Of a stretch of DNA of 64,000 nt, positions 27,563 to 36,282 are shown piece by piece; positions within the stretch are counted from its first letter, which is position 1; each line of letters starts with the position of its first letter. A program made the translations under genes and the position numbers. The notes under the pieces were generated by a model. That model worked only from the letters and a program-made list of their open reading frames with translations. It was not told the DNA's origin and did no database searches. This DNA is from Croceicoccus sp. YJ47 (GTDB lineage Bacteria; Pseudomonadota; Alphaproteobacteria; Sphingomonadales; Sphingomonadaceae), in assembly GCF_016745095.1 (NCBI RefSeq), contig NZ_CP067087.1, positions 2,592,501 through 2,656,500 on the forward strand, in the 5' to 3' direction.

Positions 27563-28696
27563 ATGCGGGCGATGGAAAAGCTTTATCTTAGCCCGATCAG
27601 CTTCGTCGACGCGCCGCAGGCGGTTGGCGGGGACGCGGTGCGGCTTGCCGGATCCATGGTCTATGCCCGCGAATTCGCGCTGATCCGCCGCGGGGCGGAC
27701 GGCGCCATCGCGGCGCGCGAAACCGTCACCGCGCCCGATATGGCGGCGGCCATCGCGCGCCTGCCGGACGATTTGGGTGCAGAGGCGGAGCGGCAATGGG
27801 CGAACCTGCGCATGGCCCATCCGGCGCTTGCCCTCGCAACGCCGGGCGGGGCGCGGACGATCCGCCTCGACCAGCCGCAGGTGATGGGCATCCTCAACAT
27901 CACGCCCGACAGCTTTTCGGACGGGGGGCGCCTTGCTGCGGGTACCGATGCGGCGGTGGACCACGGTGCCGCCATGCTGGAGGCGGGGGCCGCGATCATC
28001 GATGTCGGCGGCGAATCGACCCGCCCGAACGCGGACCCGGTGCACGAGGGCGAGGAACTGCGCCGCGTGATCCCGGTGATCGAACGGCTGGCGCGCGGGG
28101 GGGCGGCGGTATCGGTCGACACGCGCAACGGCACGGTCATGGCCGAGGCGATCGCGGCTAGGGCCGGCATCATCAACGACGTGTCCGCACTTCGCCACGA
28201 TCCGCGCGCGATGGACATCGTGGCGCAGGCGCAGGTGCCCGTCGTCGCGATGCACGCGCCCGGAAAGGGCGGCGACCTGCATGGCGATGCCGTCTATGGC
28301 GATGTGGTTCTGGACGTGTTCGACTGGCTGGCCGCGCGGCGCGATGCGATGATTGCGGCGGGGATCGCCCGCGCGAATATCGTGCTCGACCCCGGTATCG
28401 GGTTTGGCAAGACGCTGTCCGAAAACCTCGCACTCATCAATGCGTTGCCGCTGTTCCATGCGCTGGGACATCCGCTTTTGCTGGGCGCCAGTCGCAAGCG
28501 GTTCATCGGCGCGCTGGCGAAGGAGGTGCCCGCGCCGCAACGCATGCCGGGCTCGCTTGCCATCGCGTTGAAGGGGATGGATGCGGGCATGGCGCTCCTG
28601 CGCGTGCATGACGCCGCCGAAACGGTGCAGGCGATGCGGGTGTGGCGCGGCCTGCGCGATGCGGCGCTCACCGATTTTGCCCGTCTCGCGGAATGA
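27563..28696 (+). CDS. folP: Dihydropteroate synthase
   Basis: A 377-residue DHPS for the folate pathway, joining pABA to hydroxymethyl-dihydropterin diphosphate; it is the sulfonamide target. The TIM barrel starts with VMGILNITPDSFSDGG, then GESTRPNADPV, SVDTRNGTVM, GIINDVSALRHDP, DPGIGFGKTLSENL and LLGASRKRFIG. About 110 N-terminal residues precede the barrel, as in other alphaproteobacterial forms. Residue 200 is Arg (AARAGIINDV) where the family has Gly; the codon AGG sits in a CTAG at 28158. It starts 10 bases after ccrM, at 27563 or the ATG at 27575. Confidence 0.94.
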   Translation: MRAMEKLYLSPISFVDAPQAVGGDAVRLAGSMVYAREFALIRRGADGAIAARETVTAPDMAAAIARLPDDLGAEAERQWANLRMAHPALALATPGGARTIRLDQPQVMGILNITPDSFSDGGRLAAGTDAAVDHGAAMLEAGAAIIDVGGESTRPNADPVHEGEELRRVIPVIERLARGGAAVSVDTRNGTVMAEAIAARAGIINDVSALRHDPRAMDIVAQAQVPVVAMHAPGKGGDLHGDAVYGDVVLDVFDWLAARRDAMIAAGIARANIVLDPGIGFGKTLSENLALINALPLFHALGHPLLLGASRKRFIGALAKEVPAPQRMPGSLAIALKGMDAGMALLRVHDAAETVQAMRVWRGLRDAALTDFARLAE

Positions 28697-29226
28697 ACCT
28701 GGGCCGAATTGCGCGCATCCGCCACTGGGCCGGCGACGCGATGCTCGATTTCCGGCATGATTCGCAGAGCGGGCATGGCGCGGTATTCAGCCGATGTGGC
28801 CGCTATCGCTATCTCCTGTGGCGCGATGCGCCATTTTACGCGATTGCGATGCTGAACCCGTCGAAGGCCGACCACCTCAGCAACGATCCGACCATCGCGC
28901 GCTGTCACAACCGGGCGCGCGATGCGGGCGCGGCGTTGTTGGTGTGGAACCTGTTCGCGCTGCGCGAGACCGATCCGGCAAAGCTGAAACGGCGGCGCGG
29001 GCCGGTGGGGCGTCATAACGACGATGCTGCCCGGCTTGCGCTATCGCTTGCGGATCGGACCGTGGCGGCGTGGGGCGTGCACGGCGCCCATCGCGGGCGC
29101 GGGGACGCCGTGCTCGCGCTCTGCCGGGAGGAGGGCGGGGCGCTGCATCATTTCGGCCTCACGAAACACGGCCACCCGCGCCACCCGCTCTACCTTCCGC
29201 GCGATGTGGCGATGCGCGAATGGTAG
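28693..29226 (+). CDS. DUF1643 family protein
   Basis: 177 residues of the DUF1643 family. The characteristic start CGRYRYLLWRDAP and AIAMLNPSKADHLSNDPTI is clear, followed by VWNLFALRETDPAKL, WGVHGAHRGRG and HFGLTKHGHPRHPLYL. No biochemical function is established. The ATG overlaps the folP stop (ATGA), so the two are cotranslated. No signal or membrane segment is seen. Confidence 0.9.
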   Translation: MNLGRIARIRHWAGDAMLDFRHDSQSGHGAVFSRCGRYRYLLWRDAPFYAIAMLNPSKADHLSNDPTIARCHNRARDAGAALLVWNLFALRETDPAKLKRRRGPVGRHNDDAARLALSLADRTVAAWGVHGAHRGRGDAVLALCREEGGALHHFGLTKHGHPRHPLYLPRDVAMREW

Positions 29227-29233
29227 GGCGCCG

Positions 29234-30646
29234 TCACGTCGCGCTGTCGATGCCGAGTTCGGCAAGCTTGCGATAGAGCGTCGAGCGCCCGATACCGAGC
29301 CGCCGCGCGACCTCGCTCATCCGGCCGCGATAATGGCCGATGGCAAGCCGGATCACGTCCGATTCGATATCCTGAAGCGAGCGAATGTGGCCATCGCTTC
29401 CGAAGAGGGTGATGCCCGCGGCCTGCGGCGCGGCACTGGGCGTATGGTCGCCGACGATGTCGAGCAATTGCGGAAAATCGCCGGGCGAGAGCGTCTCCAC
29501 ATCACAGAATACCACCGCGCGGAACAATACGGCCTGCAGCTGTCGAAGGTTGCCGGGCCAGTCATATCCCTCGAGCAGGGCCAGCGCCTCGTCCGAAATG
29601 CTGAGCTTGCGCAGGCCGGGCTGCTCCCCGATGAGCGTGAGGAAATGGCGGCACAGCGGCGGAATATCCCCGGACCGCTCGCGCAATGGCGGCAGGCTGA
29701 CCTCGTTCGGGGCAAGCAGGTCGCACAGGCGGTCATCGAGGATACGCGTGTCGCGCATGTGCGGCGCGGGATGGCTGGCGGCGGCGAGAATGCGCACGTC
29801 GACGCGAAAGCCATGCGCCGCGCCGACCGGCTTCACGTCGCCGCGCTCCATCGTGGTGGCGAGCCGCGCCTGAAGCGTGGGGTGCAACCGTTCGATGTCG
29901 TCGATGAACAAGGTCGCGCCATCCGCCTTTTCCAGAAGGCCGACATGGCGTTCGAAAGCGCCGGCAAATGCCCCTTTTTCATGGCCGTAGAGCGCCGATT
30001 CCATATGGCTGGGCGCCACGCCGGCGAGATGCACGGCGTGGATCGCCTGCTTGCTGCGCGGGCTGGCGGAATGGATCGCGCGGGCGAGCAGTTCCTTGCC
30101 TGTTCCCGCCTCTCCCGACACGAGCACCGGGGCGTGGCCGCGCGCCAGCTTGGCCGCGCGGGCGAGCGCGGCGCGCAATTCGGGCGCGGAGCCGATCATC
30201 ATGTCGAAGCCGAGATCGCGCCCGATCTTCTCCGCCAGCGGGGCAAGCTCGTCCTTTTGCCGGCGCCCCTGAAGGCTGCTTTCCAGGGCGTAGAGCAGCC
30301 GTTCCGAACCGACCGGTTTCACGAGGTAATCGACGGCACCGGCGCGCATCGCCTGCACCGCGAGCAGCGATGAAGACGCCTCGGTCAAAAGCAGGACGGG
30401 GAGGTCGGGGAGCAGGCTGCGGACGTCGCCGATCAGCTGCGACGTTTCCTCACCCGCGACGCGATCGTCGACGAGAAGCGCATTGGGCGGCACGATATCG
30501 TCCTGCGACAGCCAGGCGAGTGCCGCGGTCGCACTCGCGATGCGGGTCGTGCGCCATCCCGCGCGCGCCGCCATCGCACTGATCTGCCGCGTCCGATCGG
30601 CATTGTCATCGACCAGCATGAGATGCCGGTTCTGCTCATCCGCCAT
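29234..30646 (-). CDS. NtrC-family sigma-54-type response regulator with altered GAFTGA
   Basis: 470 residues: a receiver (1-125; LVDDNADR, ALLVDDRVAG with the phospho-Asp region, YLVKPVG), an AAA+ domain (Walker A GEAGTGKE, Walker B region ATLFIDDIERL, LRERSGDIPPL), and a Fis-type HTH (EVARRLGIGRSTLYRKL). The sigma-54 contact loop reads GAFAGAF instead of GAFTGAF, and Walker A has Ala for the usual Ser. Loss of that threonine generally impairs sigma-54 activation, so this may be a sigma-70 regulator of the kind seen elsewhere in alphaproteobacteria. It is convergent with the DUF1643 gene. Confidence 0.9.
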   Translation of the reverse strand: MADEQNRHLMLVDDNADRTRQISAMAARAGWRTTRIASATAALAWLSQDDIVPPNALLVDDRVAGEETSQLIGDVRSLLPDLPVLLLTEASSSLLAVQAMRAGAVDYLVKPVGSERLLYALESSLQGRRQKDELAPLAEKIGRDLGFDMMIGSAPELRAALARAAKLARGHAPVLVSGEAGTGKELLARAIHSASPRSKQAIHAVHLAGVAPSHMESALYGHEKGAFAGAFERHVGLLEKADGATLFIDDIERLHPTLQARLATTMERGDVKPVGAAHGFRVDVRILAAASHPAPHMRDTRILDDRLCDLLAPNEVSLPPLRERSGDIPPLCRHFLTLIGEQPGLRKLSISDEALALLEGYDWPGNLRQLQAVLFRAVVFCDVETLSPGDFPQLLDIVGDHTPSAAPQAAGITLFGSDGHIRSLQDIESDVIRLAIGHYRGRMSEVARRLGIGRSTLYRKLAELGIDSAT

Positions 30647-31012
30647 ACATACCCCGGAACGTTACGACCCACCCCACATCGACGACCTCCTGCATACGCG
30701 AAACCTGACGCCAGATCGGCGAATCCCTTCGTTTTTCGTTCCGGCGCGAATGCACGGGTCGAAGGCCGGACGGATATGCCATGCCGCCACCTGCACTCTA
30801 TTACCATACCAAAGCGTTATGATTTTCATAAGTGCGGCAAAGGTTTTTCGAATTTCGCGCAATAATAATGCCCGGCCCAGGGCGCGGCCACGGCTTGTGC
30901 GGTGCGCACAGCCGCGATACAGGCAGGCAATGGGGGAACAAGTGCCGGCGTGCCTGGACGATGGACCTCTGCGAAAGAGCAGCTTACGATACAGGAAACG
31001 GGTTTTACGAAA
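30647..31012. other. Divergent intergenic region, regulator / oxidase subunit IV
   Basis: A 366-base gap between the leftward regulator and the rightward cytochrome/transhydrogenase cluster. It has a markedly AT-richer patch around 30800-30870 (repeated AATTT, TTATG, AATAATAAT), suited to promoters in both directions. I find no gene, hairpin terminator or clear operator. Confidence 0.5.
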
Positions 31013-31135
31013 ATGGCGAAGCGTAACGATATCAATGCGGCCAAGGAAACATACGAAGGTTTCATCGGCTATGCGAAATGGGGCGCGATTGCAGTCGCCG
31101 TTCTTGCCGCTATCGTGGTGTGGATCATAGCCTGA
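31013..31135 (+). CDS. aa3-type cytochrome c oxidase subunit IV
   Basis: A 40-residue protein, MAKRNDINAAKETYEGFIG then a single membrane helix (YAKWGAIAVAVLAAIVVWIIA). This matches the small bacterial aa3-oxidase subunit IV family, an accessory helix of the heme-copper oxidase. In-frame coding could start further left at 30902, but the family N-terminus begins at this ATG. It lies 43 bases before pntAA. Confidence 0.88.
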   Translation: MAKRNDINAAKETYEGFIGYAKWGAIAVAVLAAIVVWIIA

Positions 31136-31178
31136 CCGGAGTATAATCCGGCATTTCAAGGGGGAGGGGCTGCCGGAC

Positions 31179-32303
31179 ATGACGACCATCGCGATATTGA
31201 GGGAACGGGCCGCGGGCGAAACCCGCGTCGCCGCCACGCCGGAAACGGTCGGCAAGCTTGCCAAGCTGGGCGCGACGGTGCGGGTCGAGGCCGGCGCCGG
31301 GCAATCGGCGTCGATCAGGGATGCGGATTTCGCCGATGCGGGCGCGGCGGTCGGCGACCTTTCGGGGACGGTGAACGGCGCCGATATCGTGCTGGGCGTG
31401 GCGGCGCCGGAGCCGGCCCTGCTCGACGGCGCGAAACCGGGGGCGATAGTCGCCGCGATCTGCGATCCGTTCGGCCGCCGCGACAATGTCGATGCGCTGG
31501 CGCAGGCGGGATACGAGGTGCTCGCCATGGAATTCATGCCGCGCATCACCCGCGCGCAATCCATGGACGTCCTCTCCAGCCAGTCGAACCTCGCCGGGTA
31601 CAAGGCGGTGCTGGCCTGCGCCGATAATTTCGGACGTGCCTTTCCCATGATGATGACGGCGGCGGGCACGATTCCCGCCGCGCGCGCCTTCGTCATGGGG
31701 GTCGGCGTCGCCGGATTGCAGGCGATCGCCACGGCAAAGCGTCTGGGCGCTCAGGTTTCGGCGACCGATGTGCGCTCCGCCACGCGCGAACAGATCGAAT
31801 CGCTCGGTGCGAAGCCGATCTTCGTCGACAAGGTCGAAGGGATCGAGGGCGAGGGCAGCGGCGGCTACGCAACCGAGATGAGCGACGAGTACAAGGCCGC
31901 GCAGGCCGATCTCGTCTCCTCCCACATTGCCCGGCAGGACATCGTGATCACTACCGCGCTGATCCCCGGGCGGGCGGCGCCGCGCCTCATCACCGACGAA
32001 CAGATCGCCACGATGAAGAACGGGAGTGTCATCTTCGACCTCGCCGTGGCGCAGGGCGGCAATGTCGAGGGATCGGTCCCCGACACCACCGTCGAACGCC
32101 ACGGCGTGAAGATCATCGGCTATGCCAACACGCCCGCACATCTTCCCGCCGATGCGTCGGCCTTGCTGGCGCGCAATTTCTACAATTTCCTGTCCGCATT
32201 CTGGGACGAGGAGAAGGGCGCGCCGGTCCTCGACGAGGAGATCGGCGACGCCATCCGCCTGACGCACAGCGGCAAGGTCGTTCACGACCGCCTGTCAAGC
32301 TGA
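31179..32303 (+). CDS. pntAA: NAD(P) transhydrogenase subunit alpha part 1
   Basis: A 374-residue dI domain that binds NAD(H) in the proton-translocating transhydrogenase. It contains RVAATPETVGKLAKLG, the RQD-loop-like SSQSNLAGYKAV, the Rossmann segment AFVMGVGVAGLQAIATAKRLGA, and TTALIPGRAAPRLI. It is the three-gene form typical of alphaproteobacteria. The complex uses the proton gradient to make NADPH. A good GGGGGAGGGG ribosome site precedes the ATG. Confidence 0.95.
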   Translation: MTTIAILRERAAGETRVAATPETVGKLAKLGATVRVEAGAGQSASIRDADFADAGAAVGDLSGTVNGADIVLGVAAPEPALLDGAKPGAIVAAICDPFGRRDNVDALAQAGYEVLAMEFMPRITRAQSMDVLSSQSNLAGYKAVLACADNFGRAFPMMMTAAGTIPAARAFVMGVGVAGLQAIATAKRLGAQVSATDVRSATREQIESLGAKPIFVDKVEGIEGEGSGGYATEMSDEYKAAQADLVSSHIARQDIVITTALIPGRAAPRLITDEQIATMKNGSVIFDLAVAQGGNVEGSVPDTTVERHGVKIIGYANTPAHLPADASALLARNFYNFLSAFWDEEKGAPVLDEEIGDAIRLTHSGKVVHDRLSS

Positions 32304-32324
32304 GCCACAAAAAGGGGGAGTGCC

Positions 32325-32399
32325 ATGGGATTGTTCGATGCAACACCCGCCGATCCGGGCTCCCTGACCAGGCCGCTTGCCGAAAAACCGGATTGTTGA
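32325..32399 (+). CDS. Possible 24-residue leader peptide in the pnt operon
   Basis: A short reading frame, [18 protein letters not shown]..., starts four bases after a very strong AAGGGGGAG ribosome site and ends 13 bases before the pntAB ATG. No membrane helix or known motif is present. The strong ribosome site argues for translation; it could couple pntAA to pntAB or be a small protein in its own right. Confidence 0.5.
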   Translation: MGLFDATPADPGSLTRPLAEKPDC

Positions 32400-32412
32400 G
32401 GAGAGGACACCT

Positions 32413-32724
32413 ATGGATTTCATCGCGATCCTGTCGATTTTCGTGCTGGCGTGTTTCGTCGGCTATTATGTCGTGTGGTCGGTGACGCCTGCACTGCACA
32501 CGCCGTTGATGGCGGTGACCAACGCGATTTCCTCGGTCATTATCGTCGGCGCGCTGATCGCATCGGCCTAGGCCGGATCGGTCGCGTCCAAATGGCTCGG
32601 CCTCGCCGCCGTCGTCATGGCGAGCATCAATATCTTCGGCGGCTTTGCCGTGACCGAACGCATGCTGGCCATGTATAAAAAGAAGGAACGGCCCAAGCCC
32701 GTCACCAAGGGGGAGGACCGTTAG
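32413..32724 (+). pseudogene. pntAB: NAD(P) transhydrogenase subunit alpha part 2, in-frame TAG
   Basis: The membrane dII portion of the transhydrogenase. Translation from the ATG at 32413 gives [14 protein letters not shown] and [19 protein letters not shown], up to codon 53, which is TAG (32569-32571). The same frame then continues as SVASKWLGLAAVVMASINIFGG and TERMLAMYKKK to the normal stop at 32722, 103 residues in total. The TAG is in CCTAGG; reading CTAG as CCGG gives ASARAGS. Truncation would remove most of the membrane helices of an essential part of the pump, while pntAA and pntB are intact, so an error or recent mutation is more likely than decay. Confidence 0.86.
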
Positions 32725-32725
32725 G

Positions 32726-34189
32726 ATGGATATTGCAAACGCATTGGCCATCGCCGCCGATCCCACGCTCGCCCAGGCCACGCATGCGGTAAATCCGTGG
32801 GTCGCGCTCGCCTATCTCGCCGCCGGGATCTGTTTCATCTTTGCGCTGCGCGGCCTGTCCTCGCCCGCGACATCGCGCAAGGGCAATCGCTACGGCATGG
32901 CGGGCATGTTGATCGCGGTGGTCACGACGCTGGTGACGCACGACATCGCAAGCCTGCTCGAAATCGTGATCGCCATTGCCATTGGTGGCGGCATCGGGTT
33001 CGTCATTGCGCGCAAAATCGCAATGACCGACATGCCGCAACTCGTCGCCGCTTTCCACAGCCTCGTCGGCATGGCCGCGGTCCTGGTCGGCTGGGCGGCC
33101 TATCTCAACCCCGGGGCGTTCGACATTCTGATCGACGGCGTCATCAACCCGGTCAGCCGGATGGAAATGGGGCTGGGCATCGCGATCGGGGCCATCACCT
33201 TTTCAGGTTCGGTCATCGCCTTCCTGAAACTTGCGGGCAAGATGAGCGGCGCGCCGATCATGCTGCCCGGGCGGCACGTGATCAACCTTGGCACGCTGGC
33301 CGCGATCCTCGCGCTCACCGTGTATTTCACGGCGGATCAGTCGATCTGGGTCATCGCGGTCATCACCGTGCTGGCGTTCGTCATCGGCTTCCTGCTCATC
33401 ATCCCGATCGGCGGGGCGGACATGCCGGTCGTCGTGTCGATGCTCAACAGCTACTCCGGCTGGGCCGCGGCGGCGATGGGCTTTACCCTGCACAACACGG
33501 CGATGATCATCACCGGCGCGCTGGTCGGTGCATCGGGGGCGATCCTGTCCTACATCATGTGCCGGGCGATGAACCGCAGCTTCGTGTCCGTGATCGCGGG
33601 CGGTTTCGGCGCCGATGGCGGCGGCGATGCGGGTGATGGCGCGGCCAAGGTCGACCGCCCGTGGAAACGCGGCAGCGCCGAGGACGCGGCCTTTCTCATG
33701 AAGGAAGCCGGCCAGGTCATCATCATCCCCGGTTACGGCATGGCCGTCGCGCAGGCGCAGCACGTCCTGCGCGAAATGGGCGATCTTCTGAAAGAGGCGG
33801 GCGTCACGGTCAAATACGCCATCCACCCGGTCGCGGGCCGGATGCCGGGCCACATGAACGTGCTGCTGGCGGAGGCGAACGTGCCCTATGACGAGGTGTT
33901 CGAGCTGGAGGACATCAACGGCGAATTCAGCCAGACCGACGTGGCCTTCGTCATCGGCGCGAATGACGTGGTGAACCCCGCCGCGCGCACGGACAAGAGC
34001 AGCCCCATCTACGGCATGCCGGTGTTCGATGTGGAGAAGGCCAAGACGATCTTCTTCATCAAGCGTTCGATGGGCGGCGTCGGCTATTCCGGCGTGGACA
34101 ATGACGTGTTCTACATGGATCAGACGATGATGCTTTTGTCGGATGCGAAGAAGATGGTGGAGCAAATTAACAAGGCACTCGCCGAATAG
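32726..34189 (+). CDS. pntB: NAD(P) transhydrogenase subunit beta
   Basis: A 487-residue subunit. About eight membrane helices form the proton path (GNRYGMAGMLIAVVTTLVTHD, GGGIGFVIARKIAMTDMPQLVA, LNSYSGWAAAAMGF). The cytosolic NADP(H)-binding dIII follows, with IIIPGYGMAVAQAQH, YAIHPVAGRMPGHMNVLLAEA, and FVIGANDVVNPAAR. It starts two bases after the pntAB stop, and a strong terminator follows. It is complete. Confidence 0.96.
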   Translation: MDIANALAIAADPTLAQATHAVNPWVALAYLAAGICFIFALRGLSSPATSRKGNRYGMAGMLIAVVTTLVTHDIASLLEIVIAIAIGGGIGFVIARKIAMTDMPQLVAAFHSLVGMAAVLVGWAAYLNPGAFDILIDGVINPVSRMEMGLGIAIGAITFSGSVIAFLKLAGKMSGAPIMLPGRHVINLGTLAAILALTVYFTADQSIWVIAVITVLAFVIGFLLIIPIGGADMPVVVSMLNSYSGWAAAAMGFTLHNTAMIITGALVGASGAILSYIMCRAMNRSFVSVIAGGFGADGGGDAGDGAAKVDRPWKRGSAEDAAFLMKEAGQVIIIPGYGMAVAQAQHVLREMGDLLKEAGVTVKYAIHPVAGRMPGHMNVLLAEANVPYDEVFELEDINGEFSQTDVAFVIGANDVVNPAARTDKSSPIYGMPVFDVEKAKTIFFIKRSMGGVGYSGVDNDVFYMDQTMMLLSDAKKMVEQINKALAE

Positions 34190-34212
34190 CGCGGCATTGC
34201 GCCTTTCGCGAT

Positions 34213-34254
34213 AAAAGGGGCGGTGCGTCGCTGGACGGGCCGCCCCTTTTGTTT
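34213..34254. terminator. Rho-independent terminator after pntB
   Basis: An 11-bp stem AAAAGGGGCGG (34213-34223) / CCGCCCCTTTT (34240-34250) with a 16-base loop is followed by GTTTC. It ends the pnt transcript. Confidence 0.9.
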
Positions 34255-34307
34255 CTAGGAAGGGTTGGCACCGAAACTGGATCGAATTGCAAAAAGCGAG
34301 GACGCGA

Positions 34308-35006
34308 GTGTTGCGCAAACTTGGCCTGATCGGCGGGATGAGCTGGGTCTCCACCCGCGCCTATTACGAAGACATCAACCGCATCGTGCAGCGGCAGGCC
34401 GGCCCGGAAAGCAGCGCGCCCATGCTGATCGAAAGCCTGAATTTCCGCCCGCTCTATCGCATCGGCGAAAAAGCGGAATGGGACAGGGCGGCCGACGTGC
34501 TGATCGAATCGGCACGGCGGCTGGAATCGGCGGGGGCCGAAGGGCTCGTCATCGCGGCCAATTCGATGCACCATGTCTATGACAAGGTGGCCGCGGCGGT
34601 GTCGATCCCCATCATCCACATCGCCGATTGCGTCGCGAAGGCCATGCAGGAAAAGGGCGTCGACCGTGCCGCCCTGCTGGGATCGCGCAATGTCATGATG
34701 CAGGATTTCTACCGCGAACGGCTCGTCGCGCAGGGGATCGAGATCCTCCCCCCGGACGAGGAGATTGCCGACCGGCTGGATGCCATCATCTATGACGAGC
34801 TGATGATCGGCAAGGTGACGCGATCGTCGGAGCGGGAGTTGAAGACGATCCTGACCAACCTTGGCAAGGACGGGGCCGAGGCGGTCGTGCTCGGCTGTAC
34901 CGAGCTTGAGCTGATCGTGGATACGGACGCCAATGTCCTGCCGGTGTTCGACGGCGCGCATATCCATGCACGCGCGGCGGCGGAATTCATCCTCGGCGAG
35001 GGGTAG
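34308..35006 (+). CDS. Aspartate/glutamate racemase family protein
   Basis: A 232-residue PLP-independent amino-acid racemase of the YgeA/Asp-Glu racemase family. It begins LRKLGLIGGMSWVSTRAYYEDIN. The first active-site region is IAANSMHHVYD and the second carries the conserved cysteine in VVLGCTELELI. YgeA-type enzymes act on several amino acids, so the substrate is open. The GTG at 34308 is chosen because GAGG lies seven bases upstream; TTG starts at 34287 and 34311 are possible. Confidence 0.88.
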   Translation: MLRKLGLIGGMSWVSTRAYYEDINRIVQRQAGPESSAPMLIESLNFRPLYRIGEKAEWDRAADVLIESARRLESAGAEGLVIAANSMHHVYDKVAAAVSIPIIHIADCVAKAMQEKGVDRAALLGSRNVMMQDFYRERLVAQGIEILPPDEEIADRLDAIIYDELMIGKVTRSSERELKTILTNLGKDGAEAVVLGCTELELIVDTDANVLPVFDGAHIHARAAAEFILGEG

Positions 35007-35079
35007 GCCGCCGCGCGCGCGCAGGTTCCCGATTTGATCCCGTTTCCGCGACACCCTCGATCTGGCATCAGGCCGGATC

Positions 35080-36282
35080 ATGAATTCCCCGTTCCGTCCC
35101 GAACTCGCCCCGCGCGCCCGTTACGCCAGCGATCCCGACCATAGCCGGGGGCGCGAGTTCGGCCCGCCCGACAACGCGGTGCGCGGTCCCCGCGGCCCGT
35201 TTCAGCGCGACCGCGACCGGATCATCCATTCCATCGCCTTTCGCCGCCTGCGTCACAAGGCGCAGGTTTTCGTGGCACCCGACGGCGATCATTACCGCAC
35301 GCGCCTCACCCACAGCCTCGAGGTGGCGCAGATCGGCCGCGTCATCGCCCGCGCGCTCGGCCTTGACGAGGATCTGACCGAGGCCTTGTGCCTGTCGCAT
35401 GACATCGGCCATCCGCCCTTCGGCCATGCGGGGGAGCGCGCACTGGATCAGGCGCTCGCCGCGCATGGCGGGTTCGATCACAATGCCAATACGCTGCGCG
35501 TGCTGATGCGGCTGGAGAGTCCGTATTGCACGCATGACGGGCTGAACCTGAGCTGGGAAGTGCTGGAGGGGCTGGCGAAACACAATGGGCCGGTCGCGCC
35601 GGATGCGCCGCTGCCGTGGGCGCTGCGCGAACTCGATGCGGCGTTTCCGTTCGACCTGGCGCGCTGGCCTTCGCTCGAGGCGCAGGTCGCCGCGATTGCC
35701 GACGACATCGCCTATGACAATCACGACATCGACGATGGCCTGCGCGCCGGGTTCCTGTCGATGGACCAATTGCTGAGCCTGGATTTCATCGCGGATCAGT
35801 GGCGCGGGATCGAGGCGCGCTTTCCCCACGCGCCGCGCGATCGGTTGCAGCGCGAGCTGGTGCGCGGGCAGATCGGCTGGATGGTGAACGACGTCATCGC
35901 CGAAACGCAGGCCCGCATCGCCGACCACGCGATCGTGACGGCGGACGATGTGCGCGCGGCGGGGGCCGCCATCTGCGGCTTTTCCGAAAGCACCGCGGCG
36001 CAGGAACGCCGGCTGAAGCGGTTCATGTACGACAATCTCTATTTCCACCCGGCACAGCTGCGCACCGCCGATCTCGCCAATGATCTGCTGGCGAAGCTGT
36101 TCTCTGCCTATGACGCGCAGCCCGACCTCCTGCCCGACGACTGGCGCCGCGCGATGCCCGATGCCGAACCGGAGCGCAGCCGCCATATCGCCGATTTCCT
36201 CTCCGGCATGACCGACCTCTACGCCATTCGCCGCTATACCGAGATATTCGGGGCGCCCGCTGCGGAATTGAGCAATGTCTGA
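35080..36282 (+). CDS. dgt: Deoxyguanosinetriphosphate triphosphohydrolase-like protein
   Basis: A 400-residue HD-domain dNTPase that hydrolyses dNTPs to deoxynucleosides and triphosphate. Metal ligands are in RTRLTHSLEVAQI and CLSHDIGHPPFGHAGE, with DDIAYDNHDIDDGL further on. The usual N-terminus RPELAPRARYASDPDHSRGR and QRDRDRIIHSIAFRRLRHK place it in the Dgt type 2 (bacterial deoxyguanosinetriphosphatase-like) group. It overlaps the next gene by eight bases. Confidence 0.94.
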   Translation: MNSPFRPELAPRARYASDPDHSRGREFGPPDNAVRGPRGPFQRDRDRIIHSIAFRRLRHKAQVFVAPDGDHYRTRLTHSLEVAQIGRVIARALGLDEDLTEALCLSHDIGHPPFGHAGERALDQALAAHGGFDHNANTLRVLMRLESPYCTHDGLNLSWEVLEGLAKHNGPVAPDAPLPWALRELDAAFPFDLARWPSLEAQVAAIADDIAYDNHDIDDGLRAGFLSMDQLLSLDFIADQWRGIEARFPHAPRDRLQRELVRGQIGWMVNDVIAETQARIADHAIVTADDVRAAGAAICGFSESTAAQERRLKRFMYDNLYFHPAQLRTADLANDLLAKLFSAYDAQPDLLPDDWRRAMPDAEPERSRHIADFLSGMTDLYAIRRYTEIFGAPAAELSNV

